Below are positions 6,158 through 12,188 of a DNA stretch of 12,188 bases, in pieces. The DNA comes from an uncultured bacterium (GTDB taxonomy: Bacteria; Bacillota_I; Bacilli_A; RF39; UBA660), in the NCBI GenBank assembly GCA_949285775.1, contig CASEAD010000190.1, positions 1 to 12,188 of the forward strand, given 5' to 3'. The position numbers were made by a program, and so were the translations under genes. The stretch's first letter is position 1. The number at the start of each line of letters is the position of its first letter. Below the pieces are notes generated by a model, which was not told the origin of the DNA, did not search any database, and was given only the letters and a program-made list of their open reading frames with translations.

Positions 6158-6718
6158 TTAATTATCAATTTCCCTATAATTAGATCTAAACAAATCTCTC
6201 TCTTCATCACTAACTACAATATCCTCTATTTTAGGTAAATCATCTTTAGTAGAAAGACCAAAATAATCCAAAAAATCATCTGTAGTCTTATATAATATCG
6301 AATGCCCAGGCTTATCCGACTTCCCACACTCCTTAATTAATCCCTTAGCAAGTAACTTCCTTATCACAAATACCGAATCAACCCCCCGCATCTCATCTAC
6401 ATCACTCCTCGTAACAGGCTCATTATAAGCAATTATAGCAAGAGTCTCTAACGCTGCCTGCGATAAAGTATGCGTACCAGGACTCTCTAATAACTTAGTA
6501 TAATATTCCTTATGTTCTTGCTTAGTAGTTAATTTAAAAGTATTACCTAAATAACTTAACCTCAATCCTCTATTTTCTTCCTCATAGCTCTTCTTTAACT
6601 TATAAATTAATTCCTTAGCTTCATCTTCACTGATATTTAAAATAGACATAACATCTTTTAAAGTCAACCCCGCATCTCCCTGAACATATAATAAACCTTC
6701 TAGTATTCCTTCCATCAT
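6158..6718 (-). CDS. scpB: Segregation and condensation protein B
   Basis: ScpB dimerises and binds ScpA, together forming the non-SMC part of the Smc-ScpAB complex that organises and separates chromosomes. The 186-aa length fits the family. Two winged-helix domains are seen: about 1-77, and about 80-155 with the hallmark LSQAALETLAIIAYNEPVTR (85-104), then RGV (111-113) and GLIKECG (126-132). An acidic tail follows. The ATG at 6718 overlaps the scpA stop (ATGA). A second ATG directly after it (6715) is slightly better placed relative to AAGGTGG, so the protein may be one residue shorter. Overlap with scpA ensures matched synthesis of the two partners. No smc gene is in the window, which is normal. 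Confidence 0.95.
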   Translation of the reverse strand: MMEGILEGLLYVQGDAGLTLKDVMSILNISEDEAKELIYKLKKSYEEENRGLRLSYLGNTFKLTTKQEHKEYYTKLLESPGTHTLSQAALETLAIIAYNEPVTRSDVDEMRGVDSVFVIRKLLAKGLIKECGKSDKPGHSILYKTTDDFLDYFGLSTKDDLPKIEDIVVSDEERDLFRSNYREIDN

Positions 6719-7440
6719 TCCACCTTCAATTCCAAATAAATCATAGCAAAATTCCCATCCTGAGTAATTGTTATAACACTTTCTTTAGATAACTCTAATA
6801 TAGATAAAAAAGTAACAATTATATAACTCTTATTATATTCCTTAAATAAAGAAGTAAATTCTACTTTACCATTTATCTTTAAATACTCTCTAATACTCTC
6901 TTTTCTCTTTCTTACACTATATTCTTTATTAGTAACCTTAGTATTAATAGGCCTCTCCATATCTTTACGCTTAAGATAATTTTCAAAAGCATTTACCAAA
7001 TCATCTATACCAATACCAGTATCATTAACTATTTTTCTATCTACAATATCACTCACTTTAGATGGTGCCTTCGTATGAACATCTCTTCTATCTTTCTCTA
7101 ATTCCCTAAATTCTTTAGTCACTTCTTTATACTTTTGATATTCAATTAATCTATTAATCAAACTCTCTCTACTAACTTCTTCTTCCTCTAAACTATTTTC
7201 TTCTTCCCTATTATTAGGAAGTAAAGATCTAGACTTTATCTCCATTAATTCTGCAGCCATTACTAAATATGAAGACGCTACATTAATATTTAACTCTTCC
7301 ATCTTATTAATATAATCTAAATATTGTTTAGTTATCTCATCTATCGATATATCATAAATACTTATATTAGAAATATTAACTAAATGCAACAACAAATCTA
7401 ATGGCCCTTCAAATTCATCAATCTTAACATTATAATCCAT
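6715..7440 (-). CDS. scpA: Segregation and condensation protein A
   Basis: The kleisin subunit that bridges Smc heads and binds ScpB. From the ATG at 7440 the product is 241 aa and starts MDYNVKIDEFEGPLDLLLHL, the standard ScpA N-terminus (EFEGPLDLLL at 9-18). MAAELMEIKSRSLLP (61-75) is the other family hallmark. An acidic, charged middle region and a C-terminal winged helix (about 165-241) that contacts the Smc head complete it. The reading frame is open 27 codons further upstream, but that extension is hydrophobic, unlike the family, and a strong promoter lies inside it, so the short form is the real one. GGTGG sits a few bases before the ATG. It is the first gene of scpA-scpB-pdp-trmB. Confidence 0.95.
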   Translation of the reverse strand: MDYNVKIDEFEGPLDLLLHLVNISNISIYDISIDEITKQYLDYINKMEELNINVASSYLVMAAELMEIKSRSLLPNNREEENSLEEEEVSRESLINRLIEYQKYKEVTKEFRELEKDRRDVHTKAPSKVSDIVDRKIVNDTGIGIDDLVNAFENYLKRKDMERPINTKVTNKEYSVRKRKESIREYLKINGKVEFTSLFKEYNKSYIIVTFLSILELSKESVITITQDGNFAMIYLELKVE

Positions 7441-7468
7441 ATATACCACCACACCATACTTCTTACTA

Positions 7469-7497
7469 ATTGTAACATAGAGAAATATCAGTGTCAA
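7469..7497 (-). promoter_or_regulatory. Consensus sigma-A promoter of the scpA operon
   Basis: TTGACA (7492-7497), a 17-base spacer and TACAAT (7469-7474) with an upstream TGT (extended -10). The predicted start near 7462 gives a leader of about 22 bases before the scpA ATG. This element decides the scpA start. Confidence 0.88.
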
Positions 7498-7680
7498 GAA
7501 TAGAAAAAATAGGATTATCATACCTATTTATAAGAAAAAAAAGAAGAAGACAACAATATTATCTCTTCAATAAACCAACACCTAAAATAACATTTATTTT
7601 ATCTTTGTCATTGTTAATTCTCTATCTGAAATAACTGCTTTTTTTATTTAACATACTACTATCCAAACAAAACAATTAAA
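7498..7680 (-). other. AT-rich intergenic stretch without a recognisable gene
   Basis: The gap between the scpA promoter and the rpsI terminator holds an 8-bp palindrome (TAAAATAA-CAT-TTATTTTA, 7583-7601) and an A/G-rich tract near 7531-7548. Short open frames here (fewer than 20 codons) have no ribosome binding site. I see no RNA gene. Confidence 0.4.
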
Positions 7681-7716
7681 AATAATAAAACCTTGAAACA
7701 TCAATAATTTCAAGGT
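7681..7716 (-). terminator. Intrinsic terminator of rplM-rpsI
   Basis: A perfect 9-bp stem ACCTTGAAA/TTTCAAGGT (arms 7690-7698 and 7708-7716, 9-base loop) is followed on the minus strand by TTTATTATT. It lies about 18 bases after the rpsI stop. Confidence 0.9.
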
Positions 7717-7734
7717 ATTCATCATATATTTTAA

Positions 7735-8154
7735 TTATCTCTTAGAGAATTGTGGTGCACGACGTGCTGCTTTCAAACCAGGTTTCTTTCTTTCTTTTGC
7801 TCTAGCATCTCTTGTTATAAATCCATTAGCCTTTAATATTGCACGGTATGAATCAGTCTTACCAGCATTATCTTTATCATACTCTAATAATGCACGAGCA
7901 ATACCTAATCTAATAGCACCAGTTTGTCCTGAAAAACCTCCACCTCTTACATTAACAATTACATCAAATGTTTCTAAATTATTAGTAACTTCAAGTGGTT
8001 GTTTTAAATCCATTACCAAAACTTCACGAGGCATATATTCATATACATCTCTTCCATTAACAGTAATCTTACCAGTACCAGGTATTAGAGTAACTCTAGC
8101 AGTTGAACTTTTTCTTCTACCAGTTCCATAAAATTTTCTCTCTTTATCAGCCAT
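7735..8154 (-). CDS. rpsI: 30S ribosomal protein S9
   Basis: 139 aa, slightly longer than the usual 130 owing to the N-terminal lead MADKERK. Family marks are YGTGRRKSSTARV (9-21), the RGGGFSGQTGA loop (70-80), LGIARALLE and the invariant C-terminal GLKAARRAPQFSKR (126-139), whose terminal SKR reaches the ribosomal P-site tRNA. The start follows the rplM stop by one base, with GGAGAG inside the end of rplM as its binding site, so the pair is co-translated as in most bacteria. A strong terminator follows. The sequence is normal for the family. Confidence 0.98.
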   Translation of the reverse strand: MADKERKFYGTGRRKSSTARVTLIPGTGKITVNGRDVYEYMPREVLVMDLKQPLEVTNNLETFDVIVNVRGGGFSGQTGAIRLGIARALLEYDKDNAGKTDSYRAILKANGFITRDARAKERKKPGLKAARRAPQFSKR

Positions 8155-8155
8155 A

Positions 8156-8596
8156 TTACTTTCTCTCCATTTCTACTGTTTTAGGTTTTTGTGCCGTGTG
8201 AGGATGTTCACTACCAGCATAAACATGTAACTTAGTATACATCTGTCTTCCTAATCTTCCCTTTGGAAGCATTCCTTTAATTGCTCTTTCTACCATCTCT
8301 TCAGGATATTTCTCCTTCATCTCACGAGCAGTTCTCTCTCTCAATCCACCAGCATATCTTGAGTGATTATAATACTTTTTATTAGCTAACTTATTACCTG
8401 TTAATAAAACATCTTTAGCATTAATAATAATAACATTATCACCACAATCAACATGAGGGGTATAAGTTGCTTTATGTTTTCCTCTTAACATAGTAGCAGC
8501 CTTAGTTGCTAGCCTTCCTAATGGAATATCCTTAGCATCAATAACATACCAATCTCTAACAACTTCTTCTTTCTTTTGCATAAATGTTGTTTTCAT
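8156..8596 (-). CDS. rplM: 50S ribosomal protein L13
   Basis: 146 aa, an early-assembly large-subunit protein. Clear family motifs are RDWYVIDAKDIPLGRLAT (14-31), LRGKHKATYTPHVDCGD (37-53), the NAKDVLLTGNK segment and the signature around KGMLPKGRLGRQMYTKLHVY (107-126), ending with GSEHPHTAQKP. AAGGAGAG sits just before the ATG. It is the first gene of the rplM-rpsI operon, under a perfect promoter and a leader of about 85 bases with a hairpin, consistent with the autoregulated L13/S9 leaders known in low-GC Gram-positives. Confidence 0.98.
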   Translation of the reverse strand: MKTTFMQKKEEVVRDWYVIDAKDIPLGRLATKAATMLRGKHKATYTPHVDCGDNVIIINAKDVLLTGNKLANKKYYNHSRYAGGLRERTAREMKEKYPEEMVERAIKGMLPKGRLGRQMYTKLHVYAGSEHPHTAQKPKTVEMERK

Positions 8597-8632
8597 ATTT
8601 CTCTCCTTTTTATATATTAATATTTGTTTTTA

Positions 8633-8661
8633 GATTAAAAGTGTTCCCAATACTCTCAACC
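8633..8661 (-). promoter_or_regulatory. rplM leader hairpin, candidate L13 autoregulatory element
   Basis: In the 5' untranslated region GGTTGAGAGTATT pairs with AACACTTTTAATC over 12 of 13 positions (three G-T, one A-C mismatch) around a GGG loop. L13 leader elements are established upstream of rplM-rpsI in Bacillus relatives. I have matched position and the presence of structure, not the family consensus. Confidence 0.5.
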
Positions 8662-8686
8662 CCAAAACATAAATGTACCGATTATG

Positions 8687-8715
8687 ATTATAATAGAAAT
8701 ATCTTATTTTGTCAA
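8687..8715 (-). promoter_or_regulatory. Perfect sigma-A promoter of rplM-rpsI
   Basis: TTGACA (8710-8715), a 17-base spacer and TATAAT (8687-8692), all consensus. The start near 8680 gives a leader of about 85 bases. Confidence 0.93.
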
Positions 8716-8760
8716 TGACTTATAACAATTTTACTTAATAGTTAATTAACTAACCAAATA

Positions 8761-8790
8761 TATAAAAAGCAAGCCATATACAGACTTACT
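8761..8790 (-). terminator. Intrinsic terminator after the HerA-like gene
   Basis: AGTAAGTC pairs with GGCTTGCT over 8 positions (two G-T) around a 7-base loop, followed by TTTTATATA. The stop codon of the ATPase gene lies within the left arm. Confidence 0.65.
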
Positions 8791-10555
8791 GACTTTTTAC
8801 ATACCACACTTTATTAATAGCAACATTTTGACTTAATGGTCCTGGATTTGGACTATCAACATTTACAATAGCCGGTAATTTAAAAGCAGTTCCATAAGTT
8901 ATACAAGTACCTGAATGAAATGTTTTTAATCTATTAATTAAATTACTACTAATATTAGGTAATATTGAATTAATAAACTCTAAATCCTTAGGATGAAACA
9001 TCTTAAATACTAAAAAATTACTACACTGACTAATAGCAGTCTCACTTATCTCAGATGGTCTTTGTGAAATTAACCCTAATATTACCCCATATTTACGCCC
9101 CTCTTTAGCAATTCTCTCAAATATATTATATCCAAATAATTCTAAATCAATATCATGTTGTACATATCTATGAGCCTCTTCTAATAAAATATGAAATGCC
9201 ATAGATGCTCTATTAGTAAGAGTAGCCATATAATCAAATAATAATTTAGAATAAATCTTAACCAAAGTCTTAGCAAACCTATCATCAACATAATTAATAT
9301 TAAAATTTATTATTTGTGCTTTTCTTCCATTAGTAGCAGTTAATAACTCCCTAATATATCCTTCCTTAGTAACAAATGTAGGATAATTAAAATAATTAGC
9401 ATAATCACTATTAATTAAAGTATTAAGCCTTATCTTAAGAGCATTAGAATAATCAAATACCTTATCAGAAGTTAACACTCCTTCACTAATAAGAGCAAAC
9501 TCTAAAGCCAACTCAAATTCCTTTAACCCATAAGCATACGTTCCGTCAGGCAAAGTTAATTCAAACTCATTTTGCGTAAATTGCTCTAAATAATTAATTA
9601 CAACCTCAATATCAGCAAACTTACCAGACTCATCAACATAAATACATTGCCTAAAAGTTCTAGACCAACCACCTTTAGTTAAAGATACTTCTAGATTAAT
9701 ATCTTTAGTCTTAAACTTAGTAAGTACAGACGTTAGCTTATTTCTCGTCTCACTAGGACTCCTACCAGAAAATATAATATCTAAAATACTTCTTGCCAAA
9801 ATATCATTCTTCTGATCTATTACATATTCCTCTTCTTTAGTAAAATATCCCACTAACTTTAAAGCTTTCTCTATAATAGGAATTTGATTAATATTATTAG
9901 CGTTCAATAACAAAGCAATATCATCTACCCCCAATAACCAAAAAGGCATACATAAATGAGGATATTCATTACTTCTTAAATTAGTAGTTATAACCTTATA
10001 ATTAAGATTAATATTATTCTTACCAATATCATTAAAAGCTGGCTGATACTCTCCATAAGCATCAAATAAAAATATATTAGTCCTAAAAGGAATACTATCC
10101 TTAGCTTCATAAAATATACTTTGAATAATCTTAGAAGTAGAATAACTCTTACCAGATCCACTATTACCTAAAATAGCAAAATGATTAGAAAAGAAAGTAC
10201 TTACATCTAAACCTATTCTATAATTATCATAAACAACCGAAGTACCTAAACTAATAGAATTAGTATTAGGAGCATTTTGAAATATTATATTCATCTCCTC
10301 ATTAGAAATAATCCTACAAGGAGTTCTAAAAGAAGGCTTTACAATACTTCCATAAATAAATCTACCATTTTCTATTTGTCCAATCAAATTAACTTTTAAA
10401 TAACCAGTATCAACATCTTGCACTTCCCCAACTAACTTTCTAGAAACCTCCTCAAATATAACATTCTTACCAACTAAATTATCTAATTCATACACATTAA
10501 CATCTAATTTTACTTTAAGAGTATCACCAATTACTTCTACTACCTTCCCCAACAT
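8786..10555 (-). CDS. HerA/DUF87-type hexameric ATPase (FtsK/HerA superfamily)
   Basis: 589 aa from the ATG at 10555, chosen because AGGTGA lies 5 bases upstream; a GTG three codons earlier has no well-placed site. The N-terminal beta-barrel (about 1-85, GKVVEVIGDTLKVKL...) is the HAS-barrel of HerA proteins. The RecA-like core has Walker A GNSGSGKS (130-137), FLFDAYGEY (162-170), Walker B HILLEEAHR (455-463) and GRKYGVILGLISQRPSEI (486-503), the HerA motif III region with its QRPSE. An inserted region of about 200 residues lies between the Walker motifs. HerA works as a ring-shaped DNA translocase, with NurA nuclease in archaea and with varied effectors in bacterial defence systems. No nuclease, Sir2 or other partner is encoded nearby, and the neighbours are ribosomal genes, so a housekeeping role in DNA handling is more likely than defence. 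Family firm, role open. Confidence 0.88.
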   Translation of the reverse strand: MLGKVVEVIGDTLKVKLDVNVYELDNLVGKNVIFEEVSRKLVGEVQDVDTGYLKVNLIGQIENGRFIYGSIVKPSFRTPCRIISNEEMNIIFQNAPNTNSISLGTSVVYDNYRIGLDVSTFFSNHFAILGNSGSGKSYSTSKIIQSIFYEAKDSIPFRTNIFLFDAYGEYQPAFNDIGKNNINLNYKVITTNLRSNEYPHLCMPFWLLGVDDIALLLNANNINQIPIIEKALKLVGYFTKEEEYVIDQKNDILARSILDIIFSGRSPSETRNKLTSVLTKFKTKDINLEVSLTKGGWSRTFRQCIYVDESGKFADIEVVINYLEQFTQNEFELTLPDGTYAYGLKEFELALEFALISEGVLTSDKVFDYSNALKIRLNTLINSDYANYFNYPTFVTKEGYIRELLTATNGRKAQIINFNINYVDDRFAKTLVKIYSKLLFDYMATLTNRASMAFHILLEEAHRYVQHDIDLELFGYNIFERIAKEGRKYGVILGLISQRPSEISETAISQCSNFLVFKMFHPKDLEFINSILPNISSNLINRLKTFHSGTCITYGTAFKLPAIVNVDSPNPGPLSQNVAINKVWYVKSQ

Positions 10556-10578
10556 ACTAATCACCTATCCTAAATATA

Positions 10579-10584
10579 ATTATA
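10579..10584 (-). promoter_or_regulatory. Candidate -10 box for the HerA-like gene
   Basis: TATAAT directly follows the T run of the rplT terminator and lies about 24 bases before the gene start. No convincing -35 is seen (TAGTAA at 17 bases), so the gene may instead depend partly on read-through. Confidence 0.4.
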
Positions 10585-10613
10585 CAAAAAAAACATCTAA
10601 ATTACTAGACGTT
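10585..10613 (-). terminator. Intrinsic terminator of infC-rpmI-rplT
   Basis: AACGTCTA pairs with TAGATGTT (8 bp, one G-T) around a 6-base loop and is followed by a T run. It is 12 bases past the rplT stop. Confidence 0.85.
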
Positions 10614-10625
10614 TCTCTTATTTTT

Positions 10626-11138
10626 TTACTTTTCTTCCTTTTTAGCCTTTGTAGTAGAAGTTTTCTTTTCACTAGCTTTCTTAGCAGTAGTTGATTTAGC
10701 CTCACTCTTCTTAGCAGTCGTCTTTTTTTCTGCAGACTTTTCTTCTTTAACTGAAGCCTTAGTAACAGGCTTATACTCTACACCCTTTAAACTATCTTTA
10801 GCAATTGCTACTAAATCACTAAAAGATCCCTTATTGTCAATAGCAAGCTCTGCTAACATCTTCCTATTAATAGTAATACCAGCAATATTTAAACCATTAA
10901 TAAATTTAGAATAACTAATTTCATTCTCACGACAAGCAGCATTAATCCTTGTAATCCATAACTTTCTAAAATTCCTCTTATTTTGTCTTCTATCACGAAA
11001 TGCATATTGTCCAGAATGCATAACTTGCTCATGAGCTGTCTTATATAATCTATGTTTACTACCAAAGTAACCTTTAGCTTCTTTTAATACTTTCTTTCTT
11101 CTAGCACGTGCAACAGTGCCACCTTTAACTCTTGTCAT
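10626..11138 (-). CDS. rplT: 50S ribosomal protein L20 with a long basic C-terminal tail
   Basis: Residues 1-119 are a normal L20: MTRVKGGTVARARRKK (1-16), FRDRRQNKRNFRKLWITRIN (47-66), then the globular end with NRKMLAELAI and FSDLVAIAK. L20 is needed for early 50S assembly and in Bacillus also represses its own operon through the infC leader. The usual length is about 118 aa; here 51 further residues follow, rich in Lys, Thr, Ala and Glu with short repeats (TTAKK twice, SEKKT, AKKSEAK), resembling histone H1-like tails. The tail is in frame and followed by the stop and terminator, with no sign of a fused neighbour. AAGGAGG precedes the ATG. It is the third gene of the operon, 13 bases after rpmI. 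Confidence 0.97.
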   Translation of the reverse strand: MTRVKGGTVARARRKKVLKEAKGYFGSKHRLYKTAHEQVMHSGQYAFRDRRQNKRNFRKLWITRINAACRENEISYSKFINGLNIAGITINRKMLAELAIDNKGSFSDLVAIAKDSLKGVEYKPVTKASVKEEKSAEKKTTAKKSEAKSTTAKKASEKKTSTTKAKKEEK

Positions 11139-11151
11139 AATATCCTCCTTC

Positions 11152-11361
11152 TTAAATTAAATCTTTGATTCTCTTGTAGTCTGAATTATGTAAACTACTT
11201 CCTTTTCTCTTTTGTCTACTTCTCTTAGCACTGTTCTTACCAGTGTTATGATTAACTCCTTGTCTAGTCATCTTAACTGAACCACTTTGTCTTTTCTTGA
11301 AAACCTTAGCTGATCCCTTATGAGTTTTCATTTTATTTCTCTTCTTCCTTAACTTTTTCAT
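11152..11361 (-). CDS. rpmI: 50S ribosomal protein L35
   Basis: 69 aa, very basic. The family core begins KMKTHKGSAKVFKK (10-23) and ends with KRIKDLI. Most L35 proteins start MPKMKTH; here the ribosome binding site AAGGAGGA (11366-11373) is placed for the ATG at 11361, giving an 8-residue N-terminal extension (MKKLRKKRNK before MKTH). The binding site directly follows the infC stop codon. It is the second gene of infC-rpmI-rplT. A 50S structural protein with no other oddity. Confidence 0.95.
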   Translation of the reverse strand: MKKLRKKRNKMKTHKGSAKVFKKRQSGSVKMTRQGVNHNTGKNSAKRSRQKRKGSSLHNSDYKRIKDLI

Positions 11362-11373
11362 AAAATCCTCCTT

Positions 11374-11895
11374 CTATTTTTTAGGTGTAAGCTGCATATA
11401 GATACTTCTGCCTTCCATTCTAGGCTCTATTTCTACTTCCGCAATATCACTTAAAGACTCCCTAAACTTTACCAAAACTTCTTGCGCAAGTTCTGGATGG
11501 GCAATTTGACGTCCTTTAAATCTAATACTTGCCTTAACCTTATCACCTCTTACTAAAGCCTTACGAGCATTATTAACCCTAGTATCAAAATCATGCTTAT
11601 CAATAGTAACAGATAACCTAAACTCTTTAATATCCACTGCTAATTCCCTTTGCCTCTTTTGAGCTTCTTTTGTTTTCTTCTTCTTCTCGTATTTAAACCT
11701 ATTATAATCCATTATTTTACATACAGGTGGATTAGAATTCTCACTCATAAGAACTAAATCAAACCCAGCATAACCAGCAATAGTTAAAGCATCTTTCTTA
11801 CTCTTTACGCCTAATTGTTCACCATTTGGCCCTATAACTAACATTTCTCTACATTTAATCTGATCATTAATCAAATTATCCTTATTGTTTGCGAT
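11374..11895 (-). CDS. infC: Translation initiation factor IF-3, apparent AUC start
   Basis: IF-3 binds the 30S subunit and checks the start codon and initiator tRNA. The N-domain (about 8-77) carries LINDQIKCRE, GPNGEQLGV and NPPVCKIMDYNRFKYE; a Lys-rich linker follows; the C-domain (about 87-173) has KEFRLSVTIDKHDFDTR, ARKALVRGDKVKASIRFKGR and EPRMEGR. I place the start at ATC 11895: GGAGGTG (11902-11908) is 6 bases upstream and the product is 173 aa, the usual IF-3 size. The frame is open further to ATG 11910, which overlaps the binding site, and to 11958, but these would run into the leader terminator hairpin and have no site of their own. Unusual AUU/AUC starts are an established feature of infC and allow IF-3 to limit its own synthesis. 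It is the first gene of the operon. Confidence 0.95.
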   Translation of the reverse strand: MANNKDNLINDQIKCREMLVIGPNGEQLGVKSKKDALTIAGYAGFDLVLMSENSNPPVCKIMDYNRFKYEKKKKTKEAQKRQRELAVDIKEFRLSVTIDKHDFDTRVNNARKALVRGDKVKASIRFKGRQIAHPELAQEVLVKFRESLSDIAEVEIEPRMEGRSIYMQLTPKK

Positions 11896-11910
11896 ATCAA
11901 ACACCTCCAT

Positions 11911-11945
11911 AAATAAAAATGAATACAAAAGAGTATTGTATTCAT
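11911..11945 (-). terminator. Leader terminator (attenuator) upstream of infC
   Basis: A perfect 10-bp stem ATGAATACAA/TTGTATTCAT (arms 11936-11945 and 11919-11928, 7-base loop) is followed by TTTTTATTTA. It lies between the promoter and infC, so it must be bypassed for expression. Confidence 0.88.
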
Positions 11946-12020
11946 CTAACCTAATCATAAATAATAATATTTATATGGCTTTTTACCCATTATCTTAAAT
12001 AATCGGGTGAGATAAATACA
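11937..12020 (-). promoter_or_regulatory. infC leader with antiterminator, probable L20 leader
   Basis: TGTATTTATCT (12010-12020, minus strand) can pair over 11 bases (one G-T) with AGATGAATACA (11937-11947), which contains nine of the ten bases of the left terminator arm, so the two folds exclude each other. Between them lies a second hairpin (11985-12008; ACCC-ATTAT/ATAAT-GGGT with one bulged G). In Bacillus, L20 binds the infC leader and favours termination; gene order and architecture match that mechanism here. The L20-binding consensus itself was not tested. Confidence 0.75.
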
Positions 12021-12045
12021 TCTTCTTTCCTCTTCGTTCGTGTTA

Positions 12046-12074
12046 ATTGTATTATAAATATATGATTTTGTCAA
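12046..12074 (-). promoter_or_regulatory. Sigma-A promoter of infC-rpmI-rplT
   Basis: TTGACA (12069-12074), a 17-base spacer and TACAAT (12046-12051). The predicted start near 12039 gives a leader of about 144 bases to the AUC codon. Confidence 0.9.
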
Positions 12075-12133
12075 CAAAAATATTAATTTTTTTATAAATA
12101 TTTTGTTACAGTTCAGTCAAGGCACTAGAAAAT

Positions 12134-12152
12134 AAGTGAGTTTTTCTCACTT
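12134..12152. terminator. Hairpin at the upstream boundary, probable terminator
   Basis: A perfect 7-bp stem AAGTGAG/CTCACTT has a T5 loop. On the plus strand it is followed by TTTATT and on the minus strand by ATTTTC. It most likely ends a minus-strand gene lying mainly to the right of the window. The last 30 bases could be the 3' end of that gene (a frame ending at TAA 12157-12159), but too little is visible to call it. Confidence 0.55.
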
Positions 12153-12188
12153 TTTATTATGCAATAATAACTTTATTATTAAAGGCAG

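Noticed and set aside
7441..7521. Longer scpA reading frame with a hydrophobic N-terminus
   Set aside because: Unlike any ScpA N-terminus, without a usable RBS, and overlapped by a consensus promoter.
7540..7660. Short open frames between scpA and rpsI that might be a decayed gene
   Set aside because: Frames of fewer than 20 codons, no RBS, no recognisable protein pattern, and joining them would need an assumed frameshift.
11896..11958. Longer infC reading frame from upstream ATG codons
   Set aside because: It would run through the leader terminator, lacks an RBS, and makes the protein longer than the family norm.
12157..12188. 3' end of a further minus-strand gene at the right edge
   Set aside because: Only about nine codons would be visible; a downstream hairpin is suggestive but the protein cannot be judged.
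1..12188. CRISPR array, insertion sequence or phage genes
   Set aside because: No spaced direct repeats, transposase motifs, terminal inverted repeats or phage structural proteins were seen.

Overview
The window is strongly AT-rich, and every gene I can support lies on the minus strand. Trp is encoded by TGG and TGA is used as a stop (the peptidase-transporter and scpA end in TGA), so this is not the Mycoplasma code. The gene neighbourhoods (infC-rpmI-rplT, rplM-rpsI, scpA-scpB), strong AGGAGG ribosome binding sites, TTGACA/TATAAT promoters and a GerMN-domain protein point to a low-GC Firmicute (Bacilli). An uncultured gut-type lineage near RF39/Erysipelotrichia is plausible, but that placement is inference.

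Reading right to left, in the direction of transcription, the layout is: (1) 12074-10585, the infC-rpmI-rplT operon, with a consensus promoter, a leader holding a terminator and an 11-bp competing antiterminator (the arrangement expected of an L20-controlled attenuator), an apparent AUC start for infC, and an L20 with a 51-residue basic tail. (2) 10584-8761, a lone HerA-type ATPase. (3) 8715-7681, rplM-rpsI, with a perfect promoter and a leader hairpin. (4) 7497-4205, scpA-scpB-pdp-trmB, tightly packed, starting at a consensus promoter and ending at a 12-bp-stem terminator. (5) 4148-1231, a compact bacteriocin operon. (6) tRNA-Thr(CGU) with its own promoter and terminator. (7) The 5' part of a two-domain GerMN protein, cut by the window edge.

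The most interesting segment is the bacteriocin operon. It encodes a 698-aa peptidase-containing ABC transporter (C39 domain, TMDs, NBD), a 139-aa single-TM protein that resembles a severely shortened HlyD-type accessory factor, and two small double-glycine peptides of 47 and 56 aa. The peptides have matching 15-residue leaders, each mature part has a GxxxG motif, and each carries its only mature Cys exactly third from the C-terminus. This looks like a minimal two-peptide (class IIb-like) bacteriocin system with a matched export and leader-cleavage machine and no recognisable regulator, modification enzyme or separate immunity gene. Terminators bound it on both sides, so it behaves as an accessory cassette set between housekeeping genes.
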